DNA of 64,000 bases from Mesobacillus jeotgali (GTDB lineage: Bacteria; Bacillota; Bacilli; Bacillales; Cytobacillaceae). Positions within the stretch are counted from its first letter, which is position 1. The number at the start of each line of letters is the position of its first letter. Where the stretch lies: contig NZ_CP109811.1 of NCBI RefSeq assembly GCF_014856545.2, positions 4,210,001-4,274,000 of the forward strand, read 5' to 3'. This document shows, piece by piece, positions 52,474 through 60,990 of this stretch. The notes beneath the pieces were generated by a model that searched no databases, was not told where the DNA came from, and worked only from the letters and a program-made list of their open reading frames with translations. Position numbers and translations under genes: made by a program.

Positions 52474-53364
52474 TTATCTTAAGAAATCCATCAATGTCGG
52501 CTGAATGACTCTCGCACTCACGCTCAACGCCGCACGGTGGACACTTTCTTGGGACTTCAAGTCCATAATGACACGTTCAATATCGGCATCCTCATTATCA
52601 GAAAGAATTTTTGTAGCCATCACTTCCTGTTGACCAAGCCGTGTTTCGACCATTTCTAGGCGATTGTATCGCGCACCCAACTCGGAGCGCTCTGCCGACA
52701 AAGTGTTCATCACTTTATCGAGATCCTCAAGCAGCTGATCCATTCCCTTTGGATCCGGACTTTCGAGTTGTTCCTGGATTTTTTGGACTGTATCGAACAT
52801 TTCCTGGTTGAATACATTGCCCGGATTGACGTTTGCTTTCATAAAGACACCGCGGGATACCTCGATCTGATAGTTATTGATTTTGTCGGATGTGAGGTTG
52901 TCTGCTACCTCCACCGGATTTTCCGATGTGACGACCGGTTTCATGATATCCGTACCGTGGAAAATATAGCGACCGCCAATCTTAGTATTTGCTGTTGCCG
53001 CTAGGCTTTGCTGCAATTGCTCGATTTCACGAGCAATTGCTTTGCGGTCGTCCGGGCTGTTCGTGTCGTTCTGCCCCTGAATCGTCAGCTCTCGTACACG
53101 CTGCAGAGCGCTGTTCGCCTGATCAATCCCGGCTTCGGAATTTTCCATCCAAAGGTATAGCTCGGATAGATTGCGCTTATATTGTTCAATCTCCGTCAGA
53201 TTGGAGCGATAGTACATTCCCTTCATCGCGACAACTGGGTCATCGGAAGGTTTATTGATCTTTTTGCCTGTAGCAAGCTGGTCTTCGTACTTTCCCATTC
53301 TTCTGTAACTCTCGCTCAGGTTCCTAAGCGAGTTGGAAGACAGCATCGATTGTGTGACTCGCAT
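52474..53364 (-). CDS. flgL: Hook-filament junction protein FlgL
   Basis: 296 residues with flagellin-like ends: N-terminus MRVTQSMLSSNSLRNLSESYRRM with KINKPSDDPV, and a C-terminal helix ending LSVSARVIQPTLMDFLR. It connects hook and filament together with FlgK, encoded 9 bp upstream. Length is as in B. subtilis. Confidence 0.96.
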   Translation of the reverse strand: MRVTQSMLSSNSLRNLSESYRRMGKYEDQLATGKKINKPSDDPVVAMKGMYYRSNLTEIEQYKRNLSELYLWMENSEAGIDQANSALQRVRELTIQGQNDTNSPDDRKAIAREIEQLQQSLAATANTKIGGRYIFHGTDIMKPVVTSENPVEVADNLTSDKINNYQIEVSRGVFMKANVNPGNVFNQEMFDTVQKIQEQLESPDPKGMDQLLEDLDKVMNTLSAERSELGARYNRLEMVETRLGQQEVMATKILSDNEDADIERVIMDLKSQESVHRAALSVSARVIQPTLMDFLR

Positions 53365-53373
53365 CTATATCAC

Positions 53374-54939
53374 TTACCTTCCACCAGTTCCCATGCCATT
53401 GATGATTTTATCCAGAAGTTCGTCCTGGAGAGAAATCATTCTTGCAGAAGCATTATAGGCATGCTGGAATTGGATCATATTCGTCATTTCTTCATCGAGA
53501 GATACCGTGCTAATCGATTCGCGTTTATTCTGGACAGCTAGTTTAAGCGCTTCCCCATTCGCCGTCAATCGGTTCGCTTCCTGCGCCTGAACAGCCATGC
53601 CGCCAATGATTCCTTCATAGTAATTGCGGAAATCAGCTTTCTCCGATCCGCCGTCATAGCTCAATTGCTGCGTAATGATATTTGCCAGATTAAGGACGTT
53701 CGAGCTATCTCCAAGTGTGGCTTTGGTGATGTCATCCCCAGTTGCAGATGCAATATTGTCCAGACTCGCAAGGATTTGATCATCCATCGTCATCCTGCCG
53801 GCAAATCCTTCGCGGTCTCCGATTGCTGCAGATTCGGCATCAGCGAAGAACGAGATTTCCTCTGCCTTCGGGCCGTTCCCGTCAGTTCCATTAATTTCAT
53901 TTGGACTGAAGCCAGCTTTATGTACATCATTGAAGGCATTAGCAAAAGTATATGCCAGATTGTCCAGCTCTTTTAGCATTTCAGCATAGACGCCAGAGAC
54001 TTCCCCTTCATTATTTTTAAAGGCAAAAGCTTCTACAAGTCCCTGAAGTTTCCCCCTTGATTGCAGTTCATTGAAGGGGATTTCAGTATTGCCGACTTTC
54101 ATGCTTGCAATCGCATAGTCTGCATCTTTATTGATGGAAACTTCGTTAAAGCCACCATTCCCGACCAGGATCCCGTGCTGTTTGCCTGTATCGCTTACAA
54201 GCTTGATAATCGCTTTCCCTTCAGCGCCTGAATGGGAAAGGCCGCCGGTTTCTGAATACTCGACTTTAACGTTAACGATAGAAGATAATTCATCAATCAG
54301 TCGGTCACGTACATCATAAAGGTCGTTCGGCAAATAGCCATGCGGCTCCACATCACCGATCTGCTTATTCAGTTCATGAATTTGCTTCACCAGGGAATTT
54401 ACCTTGTTGACAGTAACATTGATTTCATTACCAATGTCCTTCTGTACCGCCACAAGAGAATTGTGCAAATAATTGAATGTTTCCGCTACAGCGATTCCCC
54501 GTTGGCGGACTACAGACCTGGCTCCCTCGTTGCTCGGATTCACGGCTAAATCTTGGAGAGCCTGCCAGAATTGATCCATCGTGTTAGCCAGACCGGAATC
54601 AGAGGGTTCATTCATGATTTGTTCCATCTTTTGATAGGCTTCAGCCTTCGCTGATGAATAACCTAGCTTGTTCGATTCATTTCTGTATTGGACATCAAGG
54701 AAGCCCTCGCGAATGCGCTGCACAGCATCGGCTTTCACTCCTGTGCCAACTTGACCAGGGATATTGGGCCTGTTGAGCGAGGCTGCCGGATAAGGCTCCG
54801 TCTGGGCAAAATTAACCCGTTGCCTTGAATATCCTGGTGTATTGGCATTGGCAATATTATGTCCCGTAGTATGTAGAGCGGATTGCTGCGTGAACATTCC
54901 GCGCCTTGCTGTTTCTAATCCCATAAAGGTCGAACGCAT
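53374..54939 (-). CDS. flgK: Hook-filament junction protein FlgK
   Basis: 521 residues. The N-terminal rod/hook signature (GLETARRGMFTQQSALHTTGHNIANANTPGYSRQRV) and C-terminal MIQFQHAYNASARMI are diagnostic. The middle is the exposed junction domain. It lies between flgN (its chaperone) and flgL in the flgM-flgN-flgK-flgL operon. Confidence 0.97.
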   Translation of the reverse strand: MRSTFMGLETARRGMFTQQSALHTTGHNIANANTPGYSRQRVNFAQTEPYPAASLNRPNIPGQVGTGVKADAVQRIREGFLDVQYRNESNKLGYSSAKAEAYQKMEQIMNEPSDSGLANTMDQFWQALQDLAVNPSNEGARSVVRQRGIAVAETFNYLHNSLVAVQKDIGNEINVTVNKVNSLVKQIHELNKQIGDVEPHGYLPNDLYDVRDRLIDELSSIVNVKVEYSETGGLSHSGAEGKAIIKLVSDTGKQHGILVGNGGFNEVSINKDADYAIASMKVGNTEIPFNELQSRGKLQGLVEAFAFKNNEGEVSGVYAEMLKELDNLAYTFANAFNDVHKAGFSPNEINGTDGNGPKAEEISFFADAESAAIGDREGFAGRMTMDDQILASLDNIASATGDDITKATLGDSSNVLNLANIITQQLSYDGGSEKADFRNYYEGIIGGMAVQAQEANRLTANGEALKLAVQNKRESISTVSLDEEMTNMIQFQHAYNASARMISLQDELLDKIINGMGTGGR

Positions 54940-54957
54940 AAGTGACTTCCTCCATTA

Positions 54958-55407
54958 TTACGCTTTTGAATTAAACAGGCTCTTGCTTGGCGAACCTGGC
55001 TCTCCTTGCCCATAATTGAAATCTTCCTGCGACGGGGCGATCAGGCTCATTGAAAAAGAAATGAATTTCAGGGACTGATTAATCAATCCCTGATTCAATT
55101 CATTCAGCTGTTGAATTTGGCGTATTACATCCTGGAGCTCCTGACTAATTTCTAAAAGAGTCTCTTTCTCTTGTTCTGGCCATTTATCCAACAGTTCACT
55201 TAATGTCTGATCACCAGTGACCCTGCGTCTCTCAGCCTCGAGCTTTTCGATCGCAAAAATATGTGTCTGTTCTTCTTTCAGAAGATTTGTCAAAGCAGGT
55301 ACATCTTCCGCTTCAAGAATGCCTGTTTTTTTGAATGCCAGTTCCAGCAGGCTTTTATGAAGCTTTAAAAGCTTGGCCATGCTGTCAATAAGTTGATGGA
55401 TACTCAT
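54958..55407 (-). CDS. flgN: FlgN family chaperone (YvyG-like)
   Basis: 149 residues, all helical with heptads. It has EEQTHIFAIEKLEAERR and QLNELNQGLINQSLKFISFSMSLI, the pattern of FlgN chaperones that escort FlgK and FlgL. It is located between flgM and flgK, as yvyG is in B. subtilis. Confidence 0.9.
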   Translation of the reverse strand: MSIHQLIDSMAKLLKLHKSLLELAFKKTGILEAEDVPALTNLLKEEQTHIFAIEKLEAERRRVTGDQTLSELLDKWPEQEKETLLEISQELQDVIRQIQQLNELNQGLINQSLKFISFSMSLIAPSQEDFNYGQGEPGSPSKSLFNSKA

Positions 55408-55421
55408 GTTTCTCCCCCGAC

Positions 55422-55685
55422 CTATTTTTTATAATAGAAATCCATAACACTTTTTGCGATATCCTGTGGATTTGGCTTATAAGTGCCATTCTCCACTTGA
55501 AGCTTCAGCTCTTCTACCTTTTTCTGGCGCAGCTGTTCAACTTCTGACATCTGCTGCATAGCCTTTGCTGTAGGTGAAATCTCCACCTTATCAACTGGTT
55601 TTTCAGCCTTCTTCAGTTCATCAATTTTATTCATCTGTCTGTTATATGGGTTGATTCGATTTGTGCCAAAATTACTGATCTTCAT
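55422..55685 (-). CDS. flgM: Anti-sigma factor FlgM
   Basis: 87 residues. The conserved part is D(K)VEISPTAKAMQQMSEVEQLRQKKVEELK, with the C-terminal helix (VENGTYKPNPQDIAKSVMDFYYK) that binds SigD. It is exported or inactivated after hook completion. It has its own SigD promoter at 55730 and is therefore under feedback control. Confidence 0.95.
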   Translation of the reverse strand: MKISNFGTNRINPYNRQMNKIDELKKAEKPVDKVEISPTAKAMQQMSEVEQLRQKKVEELKLQVENGTYKPNPQDIAKSVMDFYYKK

Positions 55686-55729
55686 TCAATATCCCTCGCT
55701 TTCATTAAGTTAAGGATTCTCTACCGTAC

Positions 55730-55756
55730 ATATCGGATATTTCCCCGTTATCTTTA
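55730..55756 (-). promoter_or_regulatory. SigD promoter of flgM
   Basis: TAAA (55756-55753), exactly 15 bp and TCCGATAT (55737-55730), with 11 of 12 consensus positions, lie 44 bp upstream of flgM. Confidence 0.88.
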
Positions 55757-55784
55757 GTAATAATGTAAAATAGCGACTTTAGTC

Positions 55785-56189
55785 TTATTCATTTCTTGTA
55801 AAATACGTCGCCTTATGGCTGCTAATTTTTTGTTTAAACTCTTCTTCCCGCTCAAGATGTTTTAAATCGGTTCTGAGCTCATTAGCGCAGCCCTCACAAA
55901 GTCTTCCGGTCCGAATCACTTTACCGCACTTGTCGCAAGGATACCCAAGGTTCGGGAATTGCGCTATCTGAAGCTTGCCATTTTTAATGAACTTCAGGAT
56001 CAGTTTTTCCGGTACGCCTGTCGCTTCAACCACCTGTAGCATCGTCGCAGCCCGATTCTCACGTTTTCTCATATATTTAGCGACAGTATCATACGCCGCT
56101 TCTTCTTTTCTCCAGCACTTTTCGCAAACATCGCGAAATTTGCTTGCCACATATATTTCGCCGCATTGCGGGCAATTTTGAAGGTCCAC
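55785..56189 (-). CDS. yvyF: YvyF-like flagellar operon protein (TIGR03826 type)
   Basis: 134 residues with four CxxC knuckles (CPQC at 6-9, CEKC near 18-21, CDKC and CEGC near 85-100) and a helical middle with TGVPEKLILKFIKNGKL. The arrangement suggests two zinc ribbons around a helix-turn-helix-like segment. The conserved position between comFC and flgM links competence and flagellar transcripts, but the function is unknown. Confidence 0.9.
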   Translation of the reverse strand: MDLQNCPQCGEIYVASKFRDVCEKCWRKEEAAYDTVAKYMRKRENRAATMLQVVEATGVPEKLILKFIKNGKLQIAQFPNLGYPCDKCGKVIRTGRLCEGCANELRTDLKHLEREEEFKQKISSHKATYFTRNE

Positions 56190-56217
56190 TGTCCTTCCTC
56201 CTTCAATAATATCTCAT

Positions 56218-56925
56218 CTAGCGTGCCAAAGTGAATGAATACACCTTCGCCGCTCCGTTATCTTTTAGTATTTTGGCTGCATGCCTCAGCGTGGAGCCTG
56301 TAGTATATATATCGTCAATCAGCACAATTGTTTTACTGTTAAGATTTAGGTCTGTTTCCAATTTGAATACTTGCTCTATATGAATTCTTTCAGAGCGCGA
56401 TTTTTTTGACTGTTTTTCGGTATGGACTCTGGAGAGCAGGCGGGTTGGTTTGAAGCCGGCAGTGGTGATGAGGGCTTCTGCCTGGTTGAAGCCTCTTTCG
56501 TAGAGTCGTTCTGCACTGAGCGGGATTGGGACAATATAATCATATTGGAAAGCTTGCAAAGCCTGGCGAAGATCTACTGCAAAAATCTCCGCCAGTACAT
56601 AATCCCCGCGGAATTTGAATTTCGCCACCACATCTTTCGTAAAATCAGTATAGCGATACAGTGAGCGGTTTTGGTCAAGCCTCCCGCTCCATTGCTCGTC
56701 TTCCTCCCAGCGTTTGCAATCCAGACAGACACTACCTAACCTGAATTCCGCTTCCAAAAAGGCAAATGGTCTGCCGCAGATTCCACATATCTCCCCTGTA
56801 ATCGGCGCAAAGTTCTCATAACATCCTCCACAAATCTTTGATGTTTGATCATCCCCCAAAAGAGTTCTCCACGACAAAACAGGTTCTATCTCAGCGTGGC
56901 ATATCAGACAATAACTCACTTTCAT
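56218..56925 (-). CDS. comFC: Competence protein ComFC (amidophosphoribosyltransferase-like)
   Basis: 235 residues: an N-terminal double zinc ribbon (CLICH, CGGC, CGICG, CLDC within 1-75) and a PRTase-like domain with the PRPP loop VLIDDIYTTGSTL (about 203-215). It is needed for DNA uptake in transformable bacteria. It overlaps the comFA end by 4 bp. The comFB gene found between them in B. subtilis is missing here. Confidence 0.94.
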   Translation of the reverse strand: MKVSYCLICHAEIEPVLSWRTLLGDDQTSKICGGCYENFAPITGEICGICGRPFAFLEAEFRLGSVCLDCKRWEEDEQWSGRLDQNRSLYRYTDFTKDVVAKFKFRGDYVLAEIFAVDLRQALQAFQYDYIVPIPLSAERLYERGFNQAEALITTAGFKPTRLLSRVHTEKQSKKSRSERIHIEQVFKLETDLNLNSKTIVLIDDIYTTGSTLRHAAKILKDNGAAKVYSFTLAR

Positions 56926-58391
56926 ACATCAATCAATCCCTTCTTGATCCCCTCTTTGTTCATCATCGTAATTTGGCTGCGGGCACTGAGCATTGCTTCT
57001 GTTTTGCCATAATGAAAAAATGTCACATCGCCTGTTGGATATTCTGCACTTCTTCCTGCCCGGCCGGCAATCTGCACAAGAGCACTCTCTGTAAAAATAC
57101 TGTCCTCCGTGCCAATGACAGCAACATCAATATTCGCTACCGTAACACCGCGTTCAAGAATAGTTGTGGTAAGCAATATGGGCATCTCTTTATTTCGGAA
57201 CTTTATTACTTTTTCTTTTCTATCAGGATCTTCAGCATGGACCGATTCAATAAGAGGATACAATTGTCGAAGGATGGTGAGGATTTTGTCCATGGCGGCG
57301 ATTTTCGGAGCAAAAATCAATGCTTGTTTTCCGTTGGCTAATCTAGATTCCACCCATTTTTTTATTGGAGTAGACAACCTTCCCTTACTAAGGTGTTTCT
57401 CCCAGTTTCCCGACCACACAAACTGTGGCACCGGCAGAGGATGGCGGTGGAAGCGGGCAGGAATCGTGACATAATCTCTTTTCCCAAGACGGCACTCTTT
57501 CTGCCATTGTTTTTTAGGGGTGGCAGTTAAATATATCAACGAGGATTTTAGCTTCTTTGATTGCTGGACTGCATATTGAAGAGTTTCGTCAATGGAATAA
57601 GGGAAGGCATCCACCTCATCGACAATCATTACGTCGAACGCCCTGTAAAAGCGGAGCAATTGATGCGATGTCGCGATAGTAAGCTGAGCTAATTCGTAGC
57701 GGTCTTCACTGCCGCCATAAAGAGCTGCGATTTTTATATCTGGGAACACTTTTTTAAAACGAGGTGCCAGCTCAAGAACCACATCCGTCCTTGGCGTAGC
57801 CACACAAACCCGCTTGCCTGTGGAGAAAGCCTGAGCAATCCCTTCAAATAACACTTCCGTTTTACCTGCCCCAGCAACCGCCCATACAAGGAGCTCAGAT
57901 GAGTTTTCCACAGCTTCCGCAACCTGACGGGAAGCAACCTTCTGTCCTGCTGATAATTTCCCGTCCCAATGAAGAGGTTGGGCAATTCGATTAAACTCTG
58001 GTTCAGGCCCCGCCCAGCTAATAAGCGGCGTGCACTCACTCACCCGTCCCATCATCAAGCATTTGCGGCAATAGAACTCTACTTTCCCACAACGGGAACA
58101 CGGGAATTCTGCAAACCAGGTTGGATCAGTTGTACCGCATCTTGTGCAAGAAAGCGGATCTCGGTTGACTCCCTTGCGGTATACTATATATCCACTTTCA
58201 TGGTGTTTCTGAATTTCCTCTCTCGAAAAAGGCAATTCCTCATGCAGCAGCTGTTTCCCAGTCAGCATTTTTTGCAGTTCAGGATTGTATTGGAAAGAAC
58301 GATCTGTGGATAACGAGGAAAATCTGTCGGTGAATGCCTGTTCATCAACAGAATGAATTACATTGGGGATTAAATTTTCTTCTTTCAACAA
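56922..58391 (-). CDS. comFA: Competence helicase ComFA
   Basis: 489 residues. An N-terminal four-cysteine zinc finger (CTRCGTT, CSRCGK, CRKC, about 81-110) precedes a superfamily 2 helicase core with Walker A VAGAGKTEVL (about 171-180), DEVDA motif II, TATPKKQW motif III and QIAGRAGRS motif VI. It is an ATP-driven motor for pulling single-stranded DNA into the cell. Upstream lies a DnaA-box cluster instead of a clear ComK box. Only a one-mismatch AAA-N5-TTTT element is visible near 58490. Confidence 0.95.
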   Translation of the reverse strand: MLKEENLIPNVIHSVDEQAFTDRFSSLSTDRSFQYNPELQKMLTGKQLLHEELPFSREEIQKHHESGYIVYRKGVNRDPLSCTRCGTTDPTWFAEFPCSRCGKVEFYCRKCLMMGRVSECTPLISWAGPEPEFNRIAQPLHWDGKLSAGQKVASRQVAEAVENSSELLVWAVAGAGKTEVLFEGIAQAFSTGKRVCVATPRTDVVLELAPRFKKVFPDIKIAALYGGSEDRYELAQLTIATSHQLLRFYRAFDVMIVDEVDAFPYSIDETLQYAVQQSKKLKSSLIYLTATPKKQWQKECRLGKRDYVTIPARFHRHPLPVPQFVWSGNWEKHLSKGRLSTPIKKWVESRLANGKQALIFAPKIAAMDKILTILRQLYPLIESVHAEDPDRKEKVIKFRNKEMPILLTTTILERGVTVANIDVAVIGTEDSIFTESALVQIAGRAGRSAEYPTGDVTFFHYGKTEAMLSARSQITMMNKEGIKKGLIDV

Positions 58392-58408
58392 AGTTAATCA
58401 CAGCCTTT

Positions 58409-58584
58409 TGTGGATTTTTATGTGGATAACAAGGTTTTTATGTGGATAATGTGGGTTAAATTGTTGGTAAGTGTCTGTTTAGGGTGATGAAAGCGGTTTT
58501 TACTGTGGATAATCAGATGTTGATTGAAAATATCTGTTGGTAAGTGAATCTTTTTGTTGATAACTACTATATTTATGTGGATAA
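58409..58584. promoter_or_regulatory. DnaA-box cluster upstream of comFA
   Basis: TGTGGATAA, the complement of the DnaA box TTATCCACA, occurs perfectly at 58421, 58441, 58504 and 58576, all in one orientation. Near matches lie at 58409 (TGTGGATTT) and 58555 (TGTTGATAA). A second direct repeat, TGTTGGTAAGTG, occurs at about 58462 and 58535. The cluster fills the whole comFA-degV interval. Confidence 0.8.
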
Positions 58585-58623
58585 TCAAATAAAGCGCCAC
58601 ATCCCCATACGGATCCGGCGCTT
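58583..58623 (-). terminator. Terminator of degV
   Basis: AAGCGCC (58592-58598) pairs with GGCGCTT (58617-58623), followed by TATTTGATT on the minus strand, 28 bp beyond the stop. Confidence 0.7.
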
Positions 58624-58651
58624 CATCATTGTTGTAAGAACTCTTCCGTAA

Positions 58652-59491
58652 TTATTTCTTATACCAGCCCATCCCCATCGAACCTTCCCCAAGATGGGTT
58701 CCAATGACTGGACCGAAGTAGCTTAACATGAATTCAACATTCGGGAACTGAGCTTCTAGCTCGCTTTTCCATTCAAGTGCTTCTGCTTCACGATTGGCAT
58801 GAATGACGACTGCCCTGTAATCATCCCCGCTGTTCGCATCCTCCGCAAGCAGTTCGACGACACGGTTCATCGCCTTTTTACGTGTACGGACCTTTTCAAA
58901 CGGAACAATCTTCTTGTCCTCAAAATGAAGCAAAGGCTTCACTTGCAACAGGCTTCCAATCAATGCCTGAGCACTCGACAATCGGCCGCCGCGCTGAAGA
59001 TGGCTTAAATCATCCACCATGAAGTAGGCGCGGATGGAGTGTTTCATCTCATTCAAGCGCCCGATGATTTTCTCAGGTTCAACACCCTGCTCTGCCAGCT
59101 CTGCCGCTTCCAGAGCATAAAAACCCTGGACCATCGCGCTGATTTCAGAATCAAATGGATATACTTTTATCCCATCAACCATTTCGCCCGCGCTCACCGC
59201 ACCCTGGTAAGTGCCGCTAATCCCGCTGGACAAATGGATGGTGATGACCGAATCGTATTCTTTTGCTAGTTTTTCAAAAAGCTCGACGAACTCGCCAATC
59301 GGAGGCATCGAAGTTGTCGGAAGCTCGCGCTGCTTCACTTCTTCATAAAACTCTTCTGCGCTGATATCTATTTCTTCTCTATATGTCTCATGATCGAAAA
59401 TCACGCTCAACGGAATCATGTGGATATTCCATTTCTCCCGCAAATCCTTCGGGATGTACGCAGTGCTATCCGTGATAACTGCCGTTTTCAT
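58652..59491 (-). CDS. degV: DegV family fatty acid-binding protein
   Basis: 279 residues from ATG at 59491. The longer upstream frame has no ribosome site. Conserved DegV blocks are TDSTAYIP (about 6-13), TTSMPPIGEF (61-70), IHLSSGISGTY (about 88-98, fatty-acid carboxylate-binding Ser) and FYALEAAELAEQG. Members act as FakB-type carriers that hand exogenous fatty acids to FakA kinase. It is located next to degU as in B. subtilis, where the gene was named. Confidence 0.93.
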   Translation of the reverse strand: MKTAVITDSTAYIPKDLREKWNIHMIPLSVIFDHETYREEIDISAEEFYEEVKQRELPTTSMPPIGEFVELFEKLAKEYDSVITIHLSSGISGTYQGAVSAGEMVDGIKVYPFDSEISAMVQGFYALEAAELAEQGVEPEKIIGRLNEMKHSIRAYFMVDDLSHLQRGGRLSSAQALIGSLLQVKPLLHFEDKKIVPFEKVRTRKKAMNRVVELLAEDANSGDDYRAVVIHANREAEALEWKSELEAQFPNVEFMLSYFGPVIGTHLGEGSMGMGWYKK

Positions 59492-59626
59492 TATTATATT
59501 ACCATCCTTATGTTTTTCTCTACAGTTTGTACAATCCCATTTTATATGAACTTCCTGCAAAATGCATTCTTTCAGGAAAACTATTTTAATAAAGAGATTG
59601 GAAATGCTAAATAGAAAGATACTATA

Positions 59627-59800
59627 TAAGTTGAACTAGAAAGTTTACCTTTTCATTTCGCTCCAGGTGCTTCGCTTTCCGCGGGCGGCCTGGGAGCCTC
59701 CTCGGCGCAAGCGCCTGTGGGGTCTCCCACTGACCTTTCATCCCGCAGGAGTCTTCGCACCTTCCGCTTCATTAAATCGATAATTGTTAAGTTCAACTTA
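59627..59800. mobile_element. MITE-like dispersed Bacillaceae repeat, 174 bp
   Basis: The outer 11-bp inverted repeats TAAGTTGAACT (59627-59637) and AGTTCAACTTA (59790-59800) enclose a GC-rich, strongly palindromic core with CTTTCCGCGGGCGGCC, GGGAGCCTCCTCGGCGC and CCCGCAGGAGTCTTCGCACC. I recognise this core as a repeat common in intergenic regions of Bacillaceae. There is no transposase and no clear target duplication. It is inserted between degV and sda. Confidence 0.7.
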
Positions 59801-59871
59801 CACCTCTTTTGGATTTACAGATTTTTTCTATGCGTCCTACTATCGACAAATCCTCTCAAACAGGTATTTGT

Positions 59872-59911
59872 TAAAAAACAAAAAGACACTAGCAATCGAT
59901 TGCACAGTGTC
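59872..59911 (-). terminator. Terminator of the sda-like gene
   Basis: GACACT...AGTGTC encloses the palindrome GCAATCGATTGC. On the minus strand a TTTTTGTTTTTT run follows. It lies 7 bp after the sda stop, evidence that the small gene is transcribed. Confidence 0.85.
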
Positions 59912-59917
59912 ACAAAA

Positions 59918-60070
59918 TTAAGAAACGTATTGTTTTTCTAAGCTTTTTAAGCCTCTGTTATTTATTTCTTCCATTAGCATTTCAATAAAGGTTTCATCCA
60001 AATTTAACAGAGTAGCCTTTTGGTATGCTTCTAGTAACTTTTCATCTGTTAGTTCCCATAGTGTAGAAAT
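59918..60070 (-). CDS. sda: Sda, sporulation histidine kinase inhibitor, apparent ATT start
   Basis: 50 residues that match Sda along its helical hairpin: LTDEKLLEAYQKAT, then NL-x3-FIE-x4-EI-x2-R-x-L. In B. subtilis Sda (46 residues) blocks KinA autophosphorylation when replication is perturbed. The only start with a good ribosome site (AAGGGGTGGTC, 8 nt) is ATT at 60070. The alternative GTG at 60079 lies inside that site. Promoter TATAAT at 60106-60101 and the terminator support expression. It sits between degU and degV. Confidence 0.78.
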   Translation of the reverse strand: MSTLWELTDEKLLEAYQKATLLNLDETFIEMLMEEINNRGLKSLEKQYVS

Positions 60071-60100
60071 GTTGACCACCCCTTCGATTTACTTTCCCTC

Positions 60101-60106
60101 ATTATA
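60101..60106 (-). promoter_or_regulatory. -10 element of the sda-like gene
   Basis: TATAAT about 30 bp upstream of the start, with TTTACA or TTACAA 18-19 bp further upstream. A weak DnaA-box-like TTTTCCACC lies at 60156-60164. Confidence 0.5.
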
Positions 60107-60176
60107 TCGGATTTTATTAAGAATTTGTAAATCTCTGGCGGTTTTTCTGTCGTATTTTTCCACCAAAAACCGACAA

Positions 60177-60210
60177 AAACCACATCTGCCATTGTCGACA
60201 AATGTGGTTT
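60177..60210 (-). terminator. Terminator of degU
   Basis: A perfect 9-bp stem AAACCACAT/ATGTGGTTT, followed on the minus strand by TTGTCGGTTTTTGG, 16 bp beyond the degU stop. Confidence 0.75.
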
Positions 60211-60225
60211 CTTCGTTTCTTCATT

Positions 60226-60909
60226 TTATCTCACTTCTACCCAGCCATTCTTGATGGCAACGACTACTGCCTGGGTGCGATCGTTTACGTTCATTTTTTG
60301 TAAAATATTGCTTACGTGGTTCTTGACTGTCTTCTCACTGATGAACAGTGCTTCGCCAATGCCTCTGTTGCTTTTTCCATCTGCCAGCAGCTGCAAAACT
60401 TCGCATTCGCGGCGTGTCAGCAGGTGAAGAGGACGGCGAATTTCAACCGGGGATATGTACTTATCTGTTCCGCCTTCATCAGCGGATAAACGGCGGTATT
60501 CTTTTACAAGGTTATGCGTTACACGCGGGTGAAGGTATGAACCTCCATCTGCAACAACTTTAACAGCTTCGATTAGCGCATCTGCATCCATTTCCTTTAA
60601 CAGATAGCCTGTCGCGCCTGTCCTAAGTGCATGTGTTACATAATTCTCATCATCATGGATGGAGAGGATGATGACCTTTGATTCAGGATACTTTTCAATC
60701 AGTTCAGCTGTTGCCTCTACCCCATTTGTGTTCGGCATGTTGATATCCATAATGACAACGTCTGGCTGATGCTGGTCTACTAGCGAGATAGCTTCGCTGC
60801 CGTCGTCACCTTCTGCCACTACTTCAAATGATGGTTCAAAATCAAGGATCCTTTTTACCCCTTCTCTGAAAAGTTGATGGTCGTCAATAATGACAATCTT
60901 TGTTGTCAT
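60226..60909 (-). CDS. degU: Response regulator DegU
   Basis: 227 residues. The receiver domain (1-125) has the acidic pocket IIDDHQ and phospho-acceptor Asp55 (VIMDINMP), and the C-terminal LuxR-type HTH (about 160-227) has [18 protein letters not shown] and [13 protein letters not shown]. It controls exoenzymes, motility and competence, so it connects directly to the flagellar and comF genes nearby. It lies downstream of degS, 81 bp gap. Confidence 0.97.
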   Translation of the reverse strand: MTTKIVIIDDHQLFREGVKRILDFEPSFEVVAEGDDGSEAISLVDQHQPDVVIMDINMPNTNGVEATAELIEKYPESKVIILSIHDDENYVTHALRTGATGYLLKEMDADALIEAVKVVADGGSYLHPRVTHNLVKEYRRLSADEGGTDKYISPVEIRRPLHLLTRRECEVLQLLADGKSNRGIGEALFISEKTVKNHVSNILQKMNVNDRTQAVVVAIKNGWVEVR

Positions 60910-60990
60910 ATCATTCGCCTCCCTTTACGGCTTCTATCTCTATTTTTTATCTTGGCAGCGGCTGGTGCCGCATTGGATACGCTGCTATTT

